Below are positions 1 through 10,666 of a stretch of DNA of 64,000 nucleotides, one piece after another. The stretch covers positions 62,001-126,000 of the forward strand of contig NZ_RHOD01000002.1 in assembly GCF_003946095.1 (NCBI RefSeq). The letters run 5' to 3'. Both the position numbers and the translations under genes were made by a program. Position 1 is the stretch's first letter. Each line of letters starts with the position of its first letter. A model generated the notes under the pieces. That model searched no databases. It was given only the letters and a program-made list of their open reading frames with translations, and was not told the DNA's origin. This DNA comes from Levilactobacillus lindianensis. GTDB taxonomy: Bacteria; Bacillota; Bacilli; Lactobacillales; Lactobacillaceae.

Positions 1-541
1 GGTTCAAGCCCACGTTAGTCACGTAGAACTTGTACTTCATGATCTTCTTGTCGGTTAGACGCACTTGTCCCAAGTATCCAGCATCGTCATCGGTCTGCAT
101 GAACTCACCCACGACTTGTTCGTAGTGGTGTTCTACAATTTCCGTAACTTTACCTTCGGGGCCCTTACCCGTACGCGGATCACCGGCACGAACGATTTCA
201 ATCTTGACGGTATCGCCATTTAAAGCACGTAACGTATTGTTAGGAGCAATGTAGGCATCTGGTTCAATCTTGTCTTCGTCATAAGCCACGAAGCCAAAGC
301 CCTTGTCATTCCCATGGAAAATCCCAGTCAACGTGCGTTGGCTCGGGTCAAGTTGAAAATGGCCGTGTTCAGTAACCTGAACTAAGCCGTCTCGTTCTAA
401 CTGTGCCAGCTCCTGTACGATCAGCTTAAAGGCAGCTGATCCATGGTAATGGAGCGCGTCAGAAATATCTTCTACTGTGTAGCTCTCATCCGAGTGTGCC
501 CGGAAGAACGCGGTTAAATCATTCTTTAAATTATCTTGCAC
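1..541 (-). CDS. rnr: Ribonuclease R, N-terminal part (cut by window edge)
   Basis: This is the first 180 codons of a 3'-5' processive exoribonuclease that degrades structured RNA. The start is read as GTG at 541 with GAGGAA upstream. The visible protein opens with a winged-helix-like segment (about residues 1-70), followed by a cold-shock OB segment containing GIFHGNDKGFGFV, typical of the RNase II/R family. The catalytic RNB domain and S1 domain lie beyond base 1. It starts 17 bp after the esterase stop, so it is probably the distal gene of the secG-est-rnr transcript. That order, continuing to smpB, is known in lactobacilli (family knowledge, not visible here). Confidence 0.93.
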   Translation of the reverse strand, partial: MQDNLKNDLTAFFRAHSDESYTVEDISDALHYHGSAAFKLIVQELAQLERDGLVQVTEHGHFQLDPSQRTLTGIFHGNDKGFGFVAYDEDKIEPDAYIAPNNTLRALNGDTVKIEIVRAGDPRTGKGPEGKVTEIVEHHYEQVVGEFMQTDDDAGYLGQVRLTDKKIMKYKFYVTNVGLN

Positions 542-558
542 TATCGATTCCTCATTAT

Positions 559-1302
559 TTAAAAGATTGTGTGTAAAAACGTCAGTAAGTCAGTTTCCAA
601 AGCGTGGTGCGCGCTGTTCACGGTTAAAACGTGACTCGCACCTACATACTCGTGAAAATCAACTTGAGTCGCCGGATAGGCCGCCGCTAACCATTGGCCC
701 GATCGGGGGTCAATCATCTCATCAGCCGTTCCTTGGGCGATGAACACGGGTTGCTTAATCCGGTTTAAATGCGTTGCGGTCGTATCCGCAAACGCTTGAA
801 TTGCCATTAGTTGCGCTGGCAGATGGTCCTGAATCCAGGTCATCTTTGCCTGCAGATCCGCCGCAGGAAGCTTCTCCTGCCGATAAACTGTCTGTGCCAT
901 CCGAACGAACGCGGCTGGAACGTGAGTCGTTCCCCGAAAGATAACGGGAGAAGCAAACGTGCCACCCCCCACCAACGTAGGATCCTCGCGTAAAGCCCGG
1001 GTCGCAAACAGCCCACCAAGTGATAGTCCAAAGATAGCAATGCGTTGATAGCCACGTTGGCGTAACAATGCTATCGCATCCTGGGTATCTTGCCACCACT
1101 GCTGCGGTGAACCGTCACGTAAAATATCCGCGGGGTCCCCGGTCGCGTGGCCCGTAAAGATCGGTGCCAGAACCGTATAGTTCTGACCCTGAAGATAGCG
1201 TGCTAGCAGGCGCATATCGTTAGAGCTACCCGAATAGGCGTGGAGCAGAATAACTGCTTGTGGTCCCCCTTCAAAGAAGAGTGGGACTGGTTTTCGAATC
1301 AT
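559..1302 (-). CDS. est: Carboxylesterase / alpha-beta hydrolase
   Basis: A 247-residue serine hydrolase of the bacterial Est30-like carboxylesterase family, expected to be cytoplasmic and to cleave short-chain esters. The nucleophile elbow GLSLGG is at residues 92-97 (Ser94). Asp194 (in GTADEMID) and His224 (in GASHV) fit as the rest of the triad, and HAYSGSS near residue 21 fits the oxyanion loop. The length is normal. It lies between secG and rnr, the position known for this gene in Bacillus and lactobacilli, where it is co-transcribed but has no shown link to RNA decay. The ribosome-binding site is weak. The physiological substrate cannot be told from sequence. Confidence 0.9.
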   Translation of the reverse strand: MIRKPVPLFFEGGPQAVILLHAYSGSSNDMRLLARYLQGQNYTVLAPIFTGHATGDPADILRDGSPQQWWQDTQDAIALLRQRGYQRIAIFGLSLGGLFATRALREDPTLVGGGTFASPVIFRGTTHVPAAFVRMAQTVYRQEKLPAADLQAKMTWIQDHLPAQLMAIQAFADTTATHLNRIKQPVFIAQGTADEMIDPRSGQWLAAAYPATQVDFHEYVGASHVLTVNSAHHALETDLLTFLHTIF

Positions 1303-1340
1303 GTCAAACCACCACTTTCCACGATGTTGAGATAGTCTGT

Positions 1341-1375
1341 AAAAAAGCCCCCTGTAACGAACAAACAGGAGGCTT
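1341..1375 (-). terminator. Rho-independent terminator after secG
   Basis: Read on the minus strand, arms AAGCCTCCTGT and ACAGGGGGCTT (one G-T pair) are separated by 9 nt and followed by six T. It lies between secG and est, so est-rnr transcription depends on read-through or a separate start. Confidence 0.75.
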
Positions 1376-1380
1376 AATCT

Positions 1381-1617
1381 CTAGTGTGAAGATAGATATA
1401 CTAAAGCCAATGCCAGTCCGAAGAAGATGGCTCCCAAAATAACCGTTACTTTTTGCATGAAGGCTTCAAAGCCACGGGGTTTTTGTTTGGCAAATAAATC
1501 ATCGGCACCACCAGATAACGCGGACAACGCATCATTGGTCTTAGCGGGTTGCATCATTACAGCGATGATGATCAACACACTGACAATTAAGATACAGGTC
1601 ATTAAAAAATTATACAC
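1381..1617 (-). CDS. secG: Preprotein translocase subunit SecG
   Basis: A 78-residue membrane protein with two hydrophobic helices (about residues 3-23 and 55-75) joined by a loop containing SGGADDLFAKQKPRG, matching the SecG family signature (xGG..LFxxxxxxG). SecG is the accessory subunit of the SecYEG channel and works with SecA, encoded elsewhere in this window (39512-41875). The start is GTG at 1617, preceded at good spacing by GGAGG. It is the first gene of the secG-est-rnr group, with a terminator directly after it. Confidence 0.93.
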   Translation of the reverse strand: MYNFLMTCILIVSVLIIIAVMMQPAKTNDALSALSGGADDLFAKQKPRGFEAFMQKVTVILGAIFFGLALALVYLSSH

Positions 1618-1721
1618 AAATTTGCCTCCTACCTATCGAATAGGTCTAATAGGTCTAACTATACTCTGTCTAATTTATCATAGTCGCCGGATTTTTACCA
1701 GTCTCCGGCCTAATCTCACGA

Positions 1722-3266
1722 TCATTCAGGCAAATCGTTCAATCTTCCTAACCGCTGTCGGACATAGGCGCGGTTACGATGATAAGTCAGCACGATTAGC
1801 GTGTCCCCTGCCCGCAGGAGCGTATCCCCATGGGGAATGACTTCGCGTTCACCACGACGGACCGCAACCAATAAGGAACCTGTTGGCCAGGAGAGATCCC
1901 GGACTTGTTTATCCACAAAACCAGAATTCTCACCAATCGAATACTCTACCCGATCGGTAATTCCCGCAGCGTTGGGTTTAGCTGGCGTGACCAGTTGCTG
2001 AAGCATAGCCTCATAGATTGGCGCACCACCCAGAACATCCACCGTAATGTAGGCAACGATCGCTACTACCGCTAGCGGCATCAAGTGATGCAAGGTCCCC
2101 ACCATTTCGGTAATCAAGAGGATCGCCGTAAAGGGGGCCTTCGAGATCCCCGCAAAGTACCCTGCCATGGCGTAAATAATAAAGTTCGCCACAAACATTG
2201 GGGGTAACCAACCCAGACTCACAAAGCCACGAGCACCAATGGCACCCAATAAGGCCCCGAGTGCCAAGATTGGCAAGAAGATCCCACCAGGAAGTCCAGA
2301 ATTATAACTAATAATAGAAAAAACAAATCGTAATACGAAGAAACCAATCAGGGGCCAAATCAGTGGCGTTTGCTTGGCAAAGGTCACAATCATCTGATTC
2401 CCCCCACCTAACGTAATTGGCCAGAGCAACCCGATCGGAATGACCAATAAGAATGGAATGATGCCATTCAAATGATTGGGCAACCAGTTAATCTTGGCAT
2501 ACCACTCACTGGCGTGCAGGGTAATCCACTGATAGCCGAAGCCTAAGACACCAAGCAAAACACCCAGGAGTAGTAATAAGCCATAATACTTCAGTGGTAA
2601 GGCTTGTTCATAAAGAATATGTAACACGGGTGTGAGGCCAAATACTTCGTTCGACACGAAGTTAGCCATGACGGCACTGGTCAGTGACGTCAGCCACACC
2701 AGTGTTGAAAAGTTATGGTACACCTCTTCCAAAATAAAGAGTGTTGCGGCAATCGGCGCGTTAAACGCTGCGGAAAGCCCCGCGGCGGCACCACCAGCAA
2801 TGATTAGCCGGCGGCGAGTCCCGGTAAAACTCAAACGATCTGCTAGTCCTTGTGCAACAGTTCCCCCCAATTGAATCGAAGGTCCTTCACGTCCGAGGAA
2901 GAGCCCGGAACCAATCCCGAGAATTCCCCCAACAAACTTCTTCCAAAGAACTGGCCACCAGGCGTAATCTATTTCACCGGCTAATTGTCCCTCAACCTGA
3001 GGAATCCCAGATCCATTGATCATGGGCGTGGCCTTCATCCAGTGACCAATAATAATGGCCAGGACAACCATCAAGGCGGCCCACGGAATTAGCCCGAGAG
3101 GATGTTGGCCGAGCCAACCATAGATTACCTGAACACCAGTTAGCATGTGTTCAATGATTAAGCGAAAAATGCTGACTACCGCGCCGGCTAAGAGTCCCAC
3201 TAGGGCCCCAAATAGAATTGCATTCAACCGGGTTAAATCATGCGGTGTTTGTCGCTTCTGCTTCAT
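1722..3266 (-). CDS. ClC-family chloride channel/antiporter with TrkA-C domain
   Basis: A 514-residue membrane protein with the three ClC fingerprints: GSGIPQ (85-90), GREGPS (125-130, Glu127 being the usual gating glutamate) and PGGIFLP in the second half. About ten to twelve hydrophobic helices precede a cytosolic RCK/TrkA-C domain (about 435-510, ending GDTLIVLT). Family members exchange chloride for protons, or act as fluoride or anion channels; retention of the gating Glu favours a chloride/proton antiporter, often tied to acid resistance. The ATG at 3266 has GGAGGG upstream. It stands alone between the broken surface-protein gene and secG. Confidence 0.9.
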   Translation of the reverse strand: MKQKRQTPHDLTRLNAILFGALVGLLAGAVVSIFRLIIEHMLTGVQVIYGWLGQHPLGLIPWAALMVVLAIIIGHWMKATPMINGSGIPQVEGQLAGEIDYAWWPVLWKKFVGGILGIGSGLFLGREGPSIQLGGTVAQGLADRLSFTGTRRRLIIAGGAAAGLSAAFNAPIAATLFILEEVYHNFSTLVWLTSLTSAVMANFVSNEVFGLTPVLHILYEQALPLKYYGLLLLLGVLLGVLGFGYQWITLHASEWYAKINWLPNHLNGIIPFLLVIPIGLLWPITLGGGNQMIVTFAKQTPLIWPLIGFFVLRFVFSIISYNSGLPGGIFLPILALGALLGAIGARGFVSLGWLPPMFVANFIIYAMAGYFAGISKAPFTAILLITEMVGTLHHLMPLAVVAIVAYITVDVLGGAPIYEAMLQQLVTPAKPNAAGITDRVEYSIGENSGFVDKQVRDLSWPTGSLLVAVRRGEREVIPHGDTLLRAGDTLIVLTYHRNRAYVRQRLGRLNDLPE

Positions 3267-3328
3267 TAGCCAATCCCTCCACTGTGATTTTTTGTCTACT
3301 AATTAGTTTATCACAGTTTTGGCGGGAT

Positions 3329-4348
3329 TTAATGGAAAAGCCGGCGAAGTCCACCCAAGCTAGCTAAAATACTAGCCATAATAAGGCCCCACCAGCCTGC
3401 TAGTCCACGTTTCTCGTTAGTTTGAGGGAGTTGTTGCTTAACCGAGCGAGAACGATGAGCGTGGCTACTAGCGGGCTTAGCATTGATTCGATGTTGCCTT
3501 CGCTTTTCTGAGCTACTTGGCTGTTTGTTTTCGATTAACGGATGGTCTGGTTCCATGGCTGTAACGGGCACCACTTCGTGATCAATTGACTCGGCCCAGT
3601 CTGGCAGTGGATGAATCAGGGGGATGGGCTTCTTATCCGGAAGCTCTTCAGGAAGTGGTTGTGGTTGTGGTTGTGGTCGTGGTTGTGGTTGTGGTTGTGG
3701 TTGTGGTTGTGGTTGTGGTTGTGGTTGTGGTTATGGTTGCGGCACAGTCGTTGGTGGTAAAACTGGGGCTACCGGCGGAACTAAGACCGGTGGTTGCTCT
3801 GGGACTGGCTTCTCGGGCTTCTTATCAGTAGTTGACTCGTTGCCCTCAGTCACATCCCCAATTACCACTACGGGAATCGTCCAATTATTCTCCTTCTTCG
3901 TAGCCATCTGTAACACCCCTTTACCAGGCGTCAACGCATACCCTGCTGGTGCGACTAACTTCACCCGACCACCAATCGTTAATTTAGGCGTCGAGCTGTA
4001 TCTGCCAACTGTCCGCCCGTCAGAACTATAGGCCACTGACACATGCGCCGGTACTCTTCTGTGATAATGCCAGTCAACCTCAGCATCTTCCCCAAAAGAA
4101 CGTGCTGAGTACGTCAAGAATGTCGATAGTTCAGCATTAGGACGTAATGCTTCACCAATTTTTCCAACCTGCGATTCTTGTTGATAAAGCCAATCGACTT
4201 TCTCTCCGTCATCATCAGTTGCTTCAACCATATGCCGCACCTTCACCGTGACCGATTTTCCATCCGCAGCGTACCCCGTCACAACAGCGCCGCCTAAGCT
4301 CCCCAGCATCATGGCTCCTAGAACCAGCTGTACCCGTAAATTAATCAT
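3329..4348 (-). pseudogene. Broken sortase-anchored (LPxTG-type) surface protein, in-frame stop in Pro-Gln repeat
   Basis: The reading frame runs from ATG 4348 (AAGGGGGAATTCG upstream) through a signal peptide (about residues 1-28, ending VVTGYAADG), a beta-rich region of about 140 residues that I cannot assign, and a Pro-rich linker, to a TAA at 3731-3733 (codon 206). The same frame then stays open: about a dozen more Pro-Gln dipeptides, a charged Ser/Lys/Arg stretch, LPQTNEKRG, a hydrophobic helix and the tail RRLFH at 3329. The TAA occupies a Gln (CAA) position, so one C-to-T change explains the break. The ATG-to-TAA product would be a secreted, unanchored protein of 205 residues. A sequencing error cannot be excluded. 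Function is unknown; some resemblance to MucBP-type adhesin modules is only an impression. Confidence 0.8.
3656..3742 (-). repeat. Hexanucleotide (CCACAA)n microsatellite encoding Pro-Gln
   Basis: About 14 tandem 6-bp units encode Pro-Gln on the minus strand. One is changed to Pro-stop (TAA, 3731-3733) and one to Pro-Arg (CGA, 3677-3679). Slippage changes copy number by whole codons and cannot restore the frame past the TAA unless that unit is deleted. Confidence 0.95.
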
Positions 4349-4409
4349 CGAATTCCCCCTTCGTTAAAGTTAACTCCGGGAAACAACCGGAAAAATTCGC
4401 AGTGGGATC

Positions 4410-4446
4410 AAAAAAATCGGTCAACCCCTAAAGGTCGACCGATTTT
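4410..4446 (-). terminator. Terminator of the glycolytic operon (after eno)
   Basis: On the minus strand AAAATCGGTC and GACCGATTTT form a perfect 10-bp stem followed by a T run. It ends eno, and hence the cggR operon. Confidence 0.85.
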
Positions 4447-4462
4447 GAAAGCTTAATTTGAA

Positions 4463-5874
<1,412 letters not shown>

Positions 5875-5890
5875 TCACAATTTTACCTAT

Positions 5891-6649
5891 TTACATATTT
5901 TGGTAGTTTGCTAATTCGACAAAGGACTGTTCATCGAGGCTAGAGCCTCCGGCCAGCACCCCATCGACATTCGCATTTTTCATTAGGCCAGCAATGTTAT
6001 CTGGCTTAACACTCCCACCATAGAGCACCCGAACGCCATTAGCCAAGTCATCTGAATAGATATCAGCCAATGTCTGCCGGATCAGGTAACAACCTTCTTC
6101 AGCTTGGTCAGAGGAAGCTGTCGTGCCACTGCCAATCGCCCAGCTTGGTTCATAGGCGACGACAATTTTAGCGGCATCTTCCGCACTGACACCCTTTAAC
6201 GCAGCTGAAACTTGGTTGACGACCCAGTGAATTCTTTCACCAGATTCACGGCGACCCATCGTTTCATCACAACAGATAATCGGGGTCATGCCGTTTCGAA
6301 AGACGGCCTGAACCTTACGATTAATCACATCATCCGTTTCGTTAAAGTACCGACGTCGCTCAGAATGACCCACAATCGTATAGGGAATCCCCATCGCGTG
6401 GAGGGCCTTAGGGCTAGTTTCACCCGTGTAGGCCCCTTCATCTTCGTAATAACAGCTTTCAGCCGCAATACGGAGAACCTCTTCCTGATTAGCGTCCAAC
6501 ATGGTCTGCAAGAACAATGCTGGGGCAGCGATCGCCGTTTCCACGGTATCGGCTGCTGGTAATTTACCTTGGATGGCAGTAATGAAGCTCTGAGCCTCCG
6601 CCACCGTCTTATTCATTTTCCAGTTACCTGCAATGAGTGGTATTCGCAA
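5891..6649 (-). CDS. tpiA: Triosephosphate isomerase
   Basis: A 252-residue TIM-barrel enzyme that interconverts dihydroxyacetone phosphate and glyceraldehyde 3-phosphate. Active-site residues are in place: Asn9 and Lys11 (GNWKMNK), His95 (GHSERR) and Glu167 ([11 protein letters not shown]). The phosphate loop YGGSVKPDN and GVLAGGSSL are present. The start is read as TTG at 6649 (protein [10 protein letters not shown]) with AGAGGG about 9 nt before it; no ATG fits the known N-terminus. It sits between pgk and eno. A weak hairpin lies in the 143-bp gap upstream. Confidence 0.97.
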   Translation of the reverse strand: MRIPLIAGNWKMNKTVAEAQSFITAIQGKLPAADTVETAIAAPALFLQTMLDANQEEVLRIAAESCYYEDEGAYTGETSPKALHAMGIPYTIVGHSERRRYFNETDDVINRKVQAVFRNGMTPIICCDETMGRRESGERIHWVVNQVSAALKGVSAEDAAKIVVAYEPSWAIGSGTTASSDQAEEGCYLIRQTLADIYSDDLANGVRVLYGGSVKPDNIAGLMKNANVDGVLAGGSSLDEQSFVELANYQNM

Positions 6650-6753
6650 CCTACTCCACCCTCTCTAAAAATAAATTGACTACGATCATCATCTTACCGA
6701 ATTGGGGGCAGATAAGCCAGCGAAGACGCTTCAACGGTGACCATGCTCAGAAC

Positions 6754-6786
6754 AAAGAGCCGCGATGACGGGCACCACAGCTCTTT
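6754..6786 (-). terminator. Possible hairpin between pgk and tpiA
   Basis: On the minus strand AAAGAGC and GCTCTTT form a 7-bp stem around a 19-nt loop. There is no good T run, so it could be a processing site, a leaky terminator or chance. Confidence 0.3.
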
Positions 6787-6792
6787 ATAAAG

Positions 6793-7995
6793 TTATTTAT
6801 CAGAAATTGCAGCGATCCCTGGCAAAGTCTTACCTTCGAGGTATTCGAGGGAAGCCCCACCACCAGTTGAGATGTGGGAAAGTTGATCAGCAACGCCGAG
6901 TTGTTGAACGGCAGCAGTAGAATCCCCACCACCAACGATCGTCTTAGCATCCTTCAAGGTTCCTAAGAACTTACCAATTTCCAACGTGCCTTCTGCATAA
7001 TTACTCATTTCAAAGACACCCATTGGTCCGTTCCAAACGACGGTCTTAGCGTCCTTCAAAACATCTTCGAATGCTGCAACAGACTTAGGTCCGATATCCA
7101 AGGCCATGTAGCCATCAGGAATATCGCCTTCAACCGTCTTGTGGGCTACATCGTTGTCAAACTTTTCGGCAACGATTGAGTCAACAGGCAATACCAGCTT
7201 GTCGCCGGCCTTGTCCAATATTTCCTTGGCCAGGTCAATCTTGTCGGATTCAACGAGAGAATTCCCAATCTTCATACCCTTAGCAGCGTAGAAGGTGTAA
7301 GTCATCCCACCACCGATAAGAATCTTGTCAGCCTTAGCTAACAAGTTATCGATAACACCGATCTTGTCGGAAACCTTGGCACCACCCAAGATAGCAACGA
7401 ATGGGTGTTCAGGGTTGTCCACGGCACCGCCGATGAAGGTGATTTCCTTTTCCATTAAGAAACCAGCAGCGGTTTGGGCCATGTTAGAAGCAATACCAAC
7501 GTTAGAAGCGTGGGAACGGTGAGCCGTACCGAACGCATCGTTAACGAAGACGTCACCTAATGAAGCCCAGTACTTGCCTAATTCAGGGTCGTTACCGGAT
7601 TCACGCTTAACGTATTCGCCATCCTTGACGTCTTCATAACGGGTGTTTTCCATAACTAAAACATCACCGTCGTTTAAGCCATCAATAGCATCTTCAAGCT
7701 GCTTGCCTTCAGTCGTTGGGACAAAGGTAACTGGCTTGTTCAATAAGTTAGAAAGTCGTTCTGCGACTGGACGCATGGACAGACCTGGCTTGTCTTCTTC
7801 CTTCTTAACCCGGCCTAAGTGAGACAACAGAATTGCCTTACCACCGTTTTCGATAACGTACTTGATCGTTGGCAAAGCTGCCACGATTCGGTTGTCGTTA
7901 CCAATCACACCGTCTTTAATTGGGACGTTGAAGTCCACACGCATCAGGACTTTTTTGCCCTTAACGTCTAAATCAGAAACTGTTAATTTAGCCAA
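6793..7995 (-). CDS. pgk: Phosphoglycerate kinase
   Basis: A 400-residue two-domain cytosolic kinase that transfers phosphate from 1,3-bisphosphoglycerate to ADP. N-terminal substrate motifs ([16 protein letters not shown]), [12 protein letters not shown] in the hinge region and the C-terminal nucleotide loop GGGDSTAAV are all visible. I choose the TTG at 7995: AAGGAGG lies 10 nt before it, and the product then begins (M)[12 protein letters not shown] like the family. An in-frame ATG at 8022 would put that ribosome-binding site inside the gene. It follows gap and has its own strong promoter-like sequence. Confidence 0.97.
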   Translation of the reverse strand: MAKLTVSDLDVKGKKVLMRVDFNVPIKDGVIGNDNRIVAALPTIKYVIENGGKAILLSHLGRVKKEEDKPGLSMRPVAERLSNLLNKPVTFVPTTEGKQLEDAIDGLNDGDVLVMENTRYEDVKDGEYVKRESGNDPELGKYWASLGDVFVNDAFGTAHRSHASNVGIASNMAQTAAGFLMEKEITFIGGAVDNPEHPFVAILGGAKVSDKIGVIDNLLAKADKILIGGGMTYTFYAAKGMKIGNSLVESDKIDLAKEILDKAGDKLVLPVDSIVAEKFDNDVAHKTVEGDIPDGYMALDIGPKSVAAFEDVLKDAKTVVWNGPMGVFEMSNYAEGTLEIGKFLGTLKDAKTIVGGGDSTAAVQQLGVADQLSHISTGGGASLEYLEGKTLPGIAAISDK

Positions 7996-8044
7996 TTTAG
8001 AAAAACCTCCTTGAGTGCTCAAATATTTATCAGATTACGGTCAC

Positions 8045-8073
8045 AATATACCGTAAATCCATGGGAATTTCAA
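8045..8073 (-). promoter_or_regulatory. Probable promoter for pgk
   Basis: Minus strand: -35 TTGAAA, 17-bp spacer, -10 TATATT, between the gap terminator-like hairpin and the pgk TTG start. Confidence 0.6.
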
Positions 8074-8097
8074 AGAACTTCTGTCCTTTGTGTCAAT

Positions 8098-8133
8098 GAA
8101 AAACGCGTCGGAGAATTCCCTCCTCCGCCGCGT
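8098..8133 (-). terminator. Terminator-like hairpin between gap and pgk
   Basis: On the minus strand ACGCGGCGGAG pairs with CTCCGACGCGT (one mismatch) and is followed by TTTTTCATT. It would separate an abundant cggR-gap transcript from the downstream genes. Confidence 0.6.
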
Positions 8134-8176
8134 CTTTGTTAATCAATTTTATTGGCGTTACGCCGCTAACTCTCTA

Positions 8177-9187
8177 TTAAAGGGTAGCGAAGTGCAATAA
8201 CGTCCGAACCATGTTACAAGTGAAGCCCCATTCGTTGTCGTACCAAGCAACAGTCTTAACTAATTGCGTGTCACCGGCAGTGGTAACTTCCGTTTGAGTT
8301 GGGTCAAAGACGGAACCATGAGGGTCATCGATGATATCAGTTGAAACGATTTCGTCACCATTGTAACCAAAGGCATCGTTACCTTCAGTGTGCTTCTTGA
8401 TAGCTTCGTTAACTTCGTCGGCCGTAACGTTCTTGTCCAGAACAGTAACCAATTCAGTCAGGGAACCGTCAACAACACCAACACGTTGTGCATGGCCTTG
8501 TAACTTACCCTTTAAGTCAGGGATTACTAAACCGATAGCCTTAGCGGCACCAGTTGAGTGAGGAATCGTGTTGATACTTGCGGTACGGTTGTTCCGCATC
8601 TTCTTACCACGAGGTCCATCCAAGATCATTTGAGTTGAAGTGAAGGCATGGATAGTGGTCATAGTACCGGCCTTAATGCCAAATTCTTTGTTCAAGAAGT
8701 ATGCCATTGGAGCCAAGCAGTTGGTCGTGCAAGAACCAGCAGAAACGATCACGTCATCCTTGCTCAGGACGTCCAAGTTAACACCTGGGACAACGGTCGT
8801 AACAGCACCGGCTGGAGCAGATACTAAGACCCGCTTAACACCAGCATCGATGTGCGCTTGTGACTTTTCTGCGGAAGTGTAGAAACCAGTACATTCGAGA
8901 ACGAAGTCAACACCATCGTTCTTAACCCAAGGAATGTTTTGTGCCTTAGGTTCAGCGTATACAGGGTATTCCTTACCGTCAACCACGATACCATCGTCCG
9001 TAGCTGAAACTTCGCCAGGGAAACGGCCATGAGTTGAGTCATACTTCAACAAGTAAGCTAACATTGAAGGTGTCGTCAAATCGTTGATGGCAACAACTTC
9101 GATGTCACTTGAGTGGAGTTCGTGAATCCGCTTGAAAGCCAAACGGCCGATACGTCCGAAACCATTAATACCAATCTTTACAGTCAT
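8177..9187 (-). CDS. gap: Glyceraldehyde-3-phosphate dehydrogenase, NAD-dependent
   Basis: A 336-residue cytosolic dehydrogenase with the Rossmann start [11 protein letters not shown], catalytic Cys153 in [12 protein letters not shown] and His180 ([10 protein letters not shown]). It oxidises glyceraldehyde 3-phosphate to 1,3-bisphosphoglycerate. Asp at the end of beta-2 (VVAINDLT) favours NAD over NADP. The start MTVKIG is set by GAAGGAGG before the ATG at 9187; an in-frame ATG at 9214 is not used. It directly follows its regulator cggR, and the hairpin after it suggests differential stability or termination within the operon. Confidence 0.98.
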   Translation of the reverse strand: MTVKIGINGFGRIGRLAFKRIHELHSSDIEVVAINDLTTPSMLAYLLKYDSTHGRFPGEVSATDDGIVVDGKEYPVYAEPKAQNIPWVKNDGVDFVLECTGFYTSAEKSQAHIDAGVKRVLVSAPAGAVTTVVPGVNLDVLSKDDVIVSAGSCTTNCLAPMAYFLNKEFGIKAGTMTTIHAFTSTQMILDGPRGKKMRNNRTASINTIPHSTGAAKAIGLVIPDLKGKLQGHAQRVGVVDGSLTELVTVLDKNVTADEVNEAIKKHTEGNDAFGYNGDEIVSTDIIDDPHGSVFDPTQTEVTTAGDTQLVKTVAWYDNEWGFTCNMVRTLLHFATL

Positions 9188-9256
9188 ACTGTGATTTCCT
9201 CCTTCAGGAAGCAAATAAAGAATAATTTTTTTAAAAAGCAGTACATGTTAAGTGTA

Positions 9257-10285
9257 TCACTTTTTTAAAACAAAGTCAGCAGCTCCTTCGTCGGTAATGA
9301 GCCAAGTCGAAGCTGGCGCTAAACGCATGTATGCCGCGATTGCGGTGCCTTTTTCAGCACCACCCGCAACGGCAATTACCAGCTGTTTAGCGGCTAAATC
9401 TTCAATTTCCACGCCAATCCGTGGAAATTTACTAACCACGTGCCCTTCGGCATCGAAGAAGTACCCGAAGGCCTCCCCCACCGCATGGGCCGCAGTCAAG
9501 TCATCAATCACATGCGGGGCAATATTGCGCCGCTTCGCCATGACCAATGCCTGCCCAATCCCGTGAATCACCACATTACTATGGGCGATGAGTTCCAGAA
9601 CCTCATGAATGGCTGGCTCTGCAAACAAGGGCTTGTAGGTGGCCGTGTTGAGTTGCTCGGGAATAAACAATGATCGGAAATCACTGTTCGTTCGTTGGGC
9701 CATTTGTGCGCTGACGGCATTCGCCTGAATAGCGGGCGACTCGCCAACACCCCCACGAGCGGGCACAAACAACAAGTGGCGGTTTACCGCTAGTGATGGC
9801 GTCAACACTGAGGCCACGGTGGCCAACGTATGACCACCCATAACGGCCACGGTGCTCGCACCTAATGGCAACTGGTCTGCCAGCACCTGTCGTGCCGCGC
9901 GGGCTAGACCCATCAGTGATCCAGTCGGTGCGGTGCTATCCCCCGCCACGATGGTACAGTGGGCAATCCCCAGCTTCTTCGCCAAGGCCGCCTCCTGTTG
10001 CTGCCGGCCCAAGAGATCCTCCATTACTGGACCCAAGCCGTGCAAGAGTTGTTGACCGGCCCGGGTCATTTGCATCCCCTTGGCCGACATTTGAATAAAT
10101 CCCAACTCGGCTAAAGCATCCGTGGTCGTCCGCACCGCGCGTTCGGAATAATCCAAACTCGTTGCTAACGTCCGCCGCCCAACGGGTTGTAGACTCGCAA
10201 TGGCCTGAAGAACACGGAAGCGGCTGGTTAACTTGGTAACCATCTTGGGTACAATTGCATTGACCCACTGCCAATCTTCACGCAT
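9257..10285 (-). CDS. cggR: Central glycolytic genes regulator CggR (SorC/DeoR family)
   Basis: A 342-residue repressor. The N-terminal helix-turn-helix region (about residues 20-70, containing VGRRTLATSLDYSERAVR) is followed by a SorC-type sugar-phosphate effector domain (about 90-340, with GHTLATVAS, HGIGQALVMA and GGAEKGTAIAAYM). In Bacillus CggR binds fructose-1,6-bisphosphate and releases the gap operon; the same role is inferred here from family and position directly before gap. The ATG at 10285 has AGGAGG 8 nt upstream. A sigma-A-type promoter lies about 100 bp upstream. I did not find a clear match to the CggR operator described for Bacillus. Confidence 0.93.
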   Translation of the reverse strand: MREDWQWVNAIVPKMVTKLTSRFRVLQAIASLQPVGRRTLATSLDYSERAVRTTTDALAELGFIQMSAKGMQMTRAGQQLLHGLGPVMEDLLGRQQQEAALAKKLGIAHCTIVAGDSTAPTGSLMGLARAARQVLADQLPLGASTVAVMGGHTLATVASVLTPSLAVNRHLLFVPARGGVGESPAIQANAVSAQMAQRTNSDFRSLFIPEQLNTATYKPLFAEPAIHEVLELIAHSNVVIHGIGQALVMAKRRNIAPHVIDDLTAAHAVGEAFGYFFDAEGHVVSKFPRIGVEIEDLAAKQLVIAVAGGAEKGTAIAAYMRLAPASTWLITDEGAADFVLKK

Positions 10286-10387
10286 CCTGCTTACCTCCTA
10301 GTGGGACGATGATCGACCAGCGAGGGCTAATCAAGGCCCACCCTGGCCAAAAAAATCGAGGTCAACTATTGCCAACCTTCCTTTGAT

Positions 10388-10416
10388 AGTATAAGCCCTC
10401 ACAATGGACAATGCAA
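10388..10416 (-). promoter_or_regulatory. Promoter of the cggR-gap operon
   Basis: Minus strand: -35 TTGCAT, 17-bp spacer, -10 TATACT, followed by a leader of about 95 nt to the cggR start. Confidence 0.6.
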
Positions 10417-10482
10417 GCCAGGTCTCCCTATCAATAATTGCTATCGTCGACGGTGACTTTCAGAAAAAATTGGTCCGGCCCC

Positions 10483-10511
10483 TTGAATTTATATTCAGCT
10501 TCGGGTATAGT
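10483..10511 (+). promoter_or_regulatory. Promoter of tRNA-Arg copy 1
   Basis: -35 TTGAAT, 17-bp spacer, -10 TATAGT, 30 bp before the tRNA. Copy 2 has the same arrangement (11341-11369). Confidence 0.7.
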
Positions 10512-10541
10512 AGTTAGGTGCTCGAGAAGAGCAAGTGCAAT

Positions 10542-10613
10542 GCGCCCGTAGTGTAATGGATCGCACGTAAGATTCCGGTTCTTGAAATGGGGGTTCGATT
10601 CCCTCCGGGCGCA
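10542..10613 (+). tRNA. tRNA-Arg, anticodon CCG (copy 1)
   Basis: A 72-nt cloverleaf: acceptor GCGCCCG/CGGGCGC with discriminator A, D-stem GTGT/GCAC, anticodon stem TAAGA/TCTTG with loop TTCCGGT (anticodon CCG, reading CGG), and T-arm GGGGG-TTCGATT-CCCTC. The CCA end is not encoded. It has its own promoter and terminator. The whole unit recurs unchanged at 11396. Confidence 0.95.
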
Positions 10614-10630
10614 TAACATCACCAATGGTC

Positions 10631-10663
10631 GGTCCTAGGCAGCTGCCTAGGACCTTTTCTTTT
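10631..10663 (+). terminator. Terminator of tRNA-Arg copy 1
   Basis: A 24-bp perfect palindrome (GGTCCTAGGCAG and its complement) followed by TTTTCTTTT. Confidence 0.9.
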
Positions 10664-10666
10664 ATC

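Larger units (their letters stand above)
10542..10663 (+). repeat. 122-bp direct repeat, copy 1 (tRNA + terminator)
   Basis: Identical base for base to 11396-11517. It covers the mature tRNA-Arg, the short 3' trailer and the terminator. Identity ends at both borders; the promoters upstream are similar in layout but differ in sequence. Confidence 0.95.

Noticed and set aside
3586-4031. Plus-strand frames of poly-valine and Gly-Cys repeats
   Set aside because: They are the complement of the Pro-Gln repeat of the surface-protein gene, with biased composition and no ribosome-binding site.
10286-10387. CggR operator in the cggR leader
   Set aside because: No direct repeat resembling the Bacillus CggR site could be found; a diverged site is possible.
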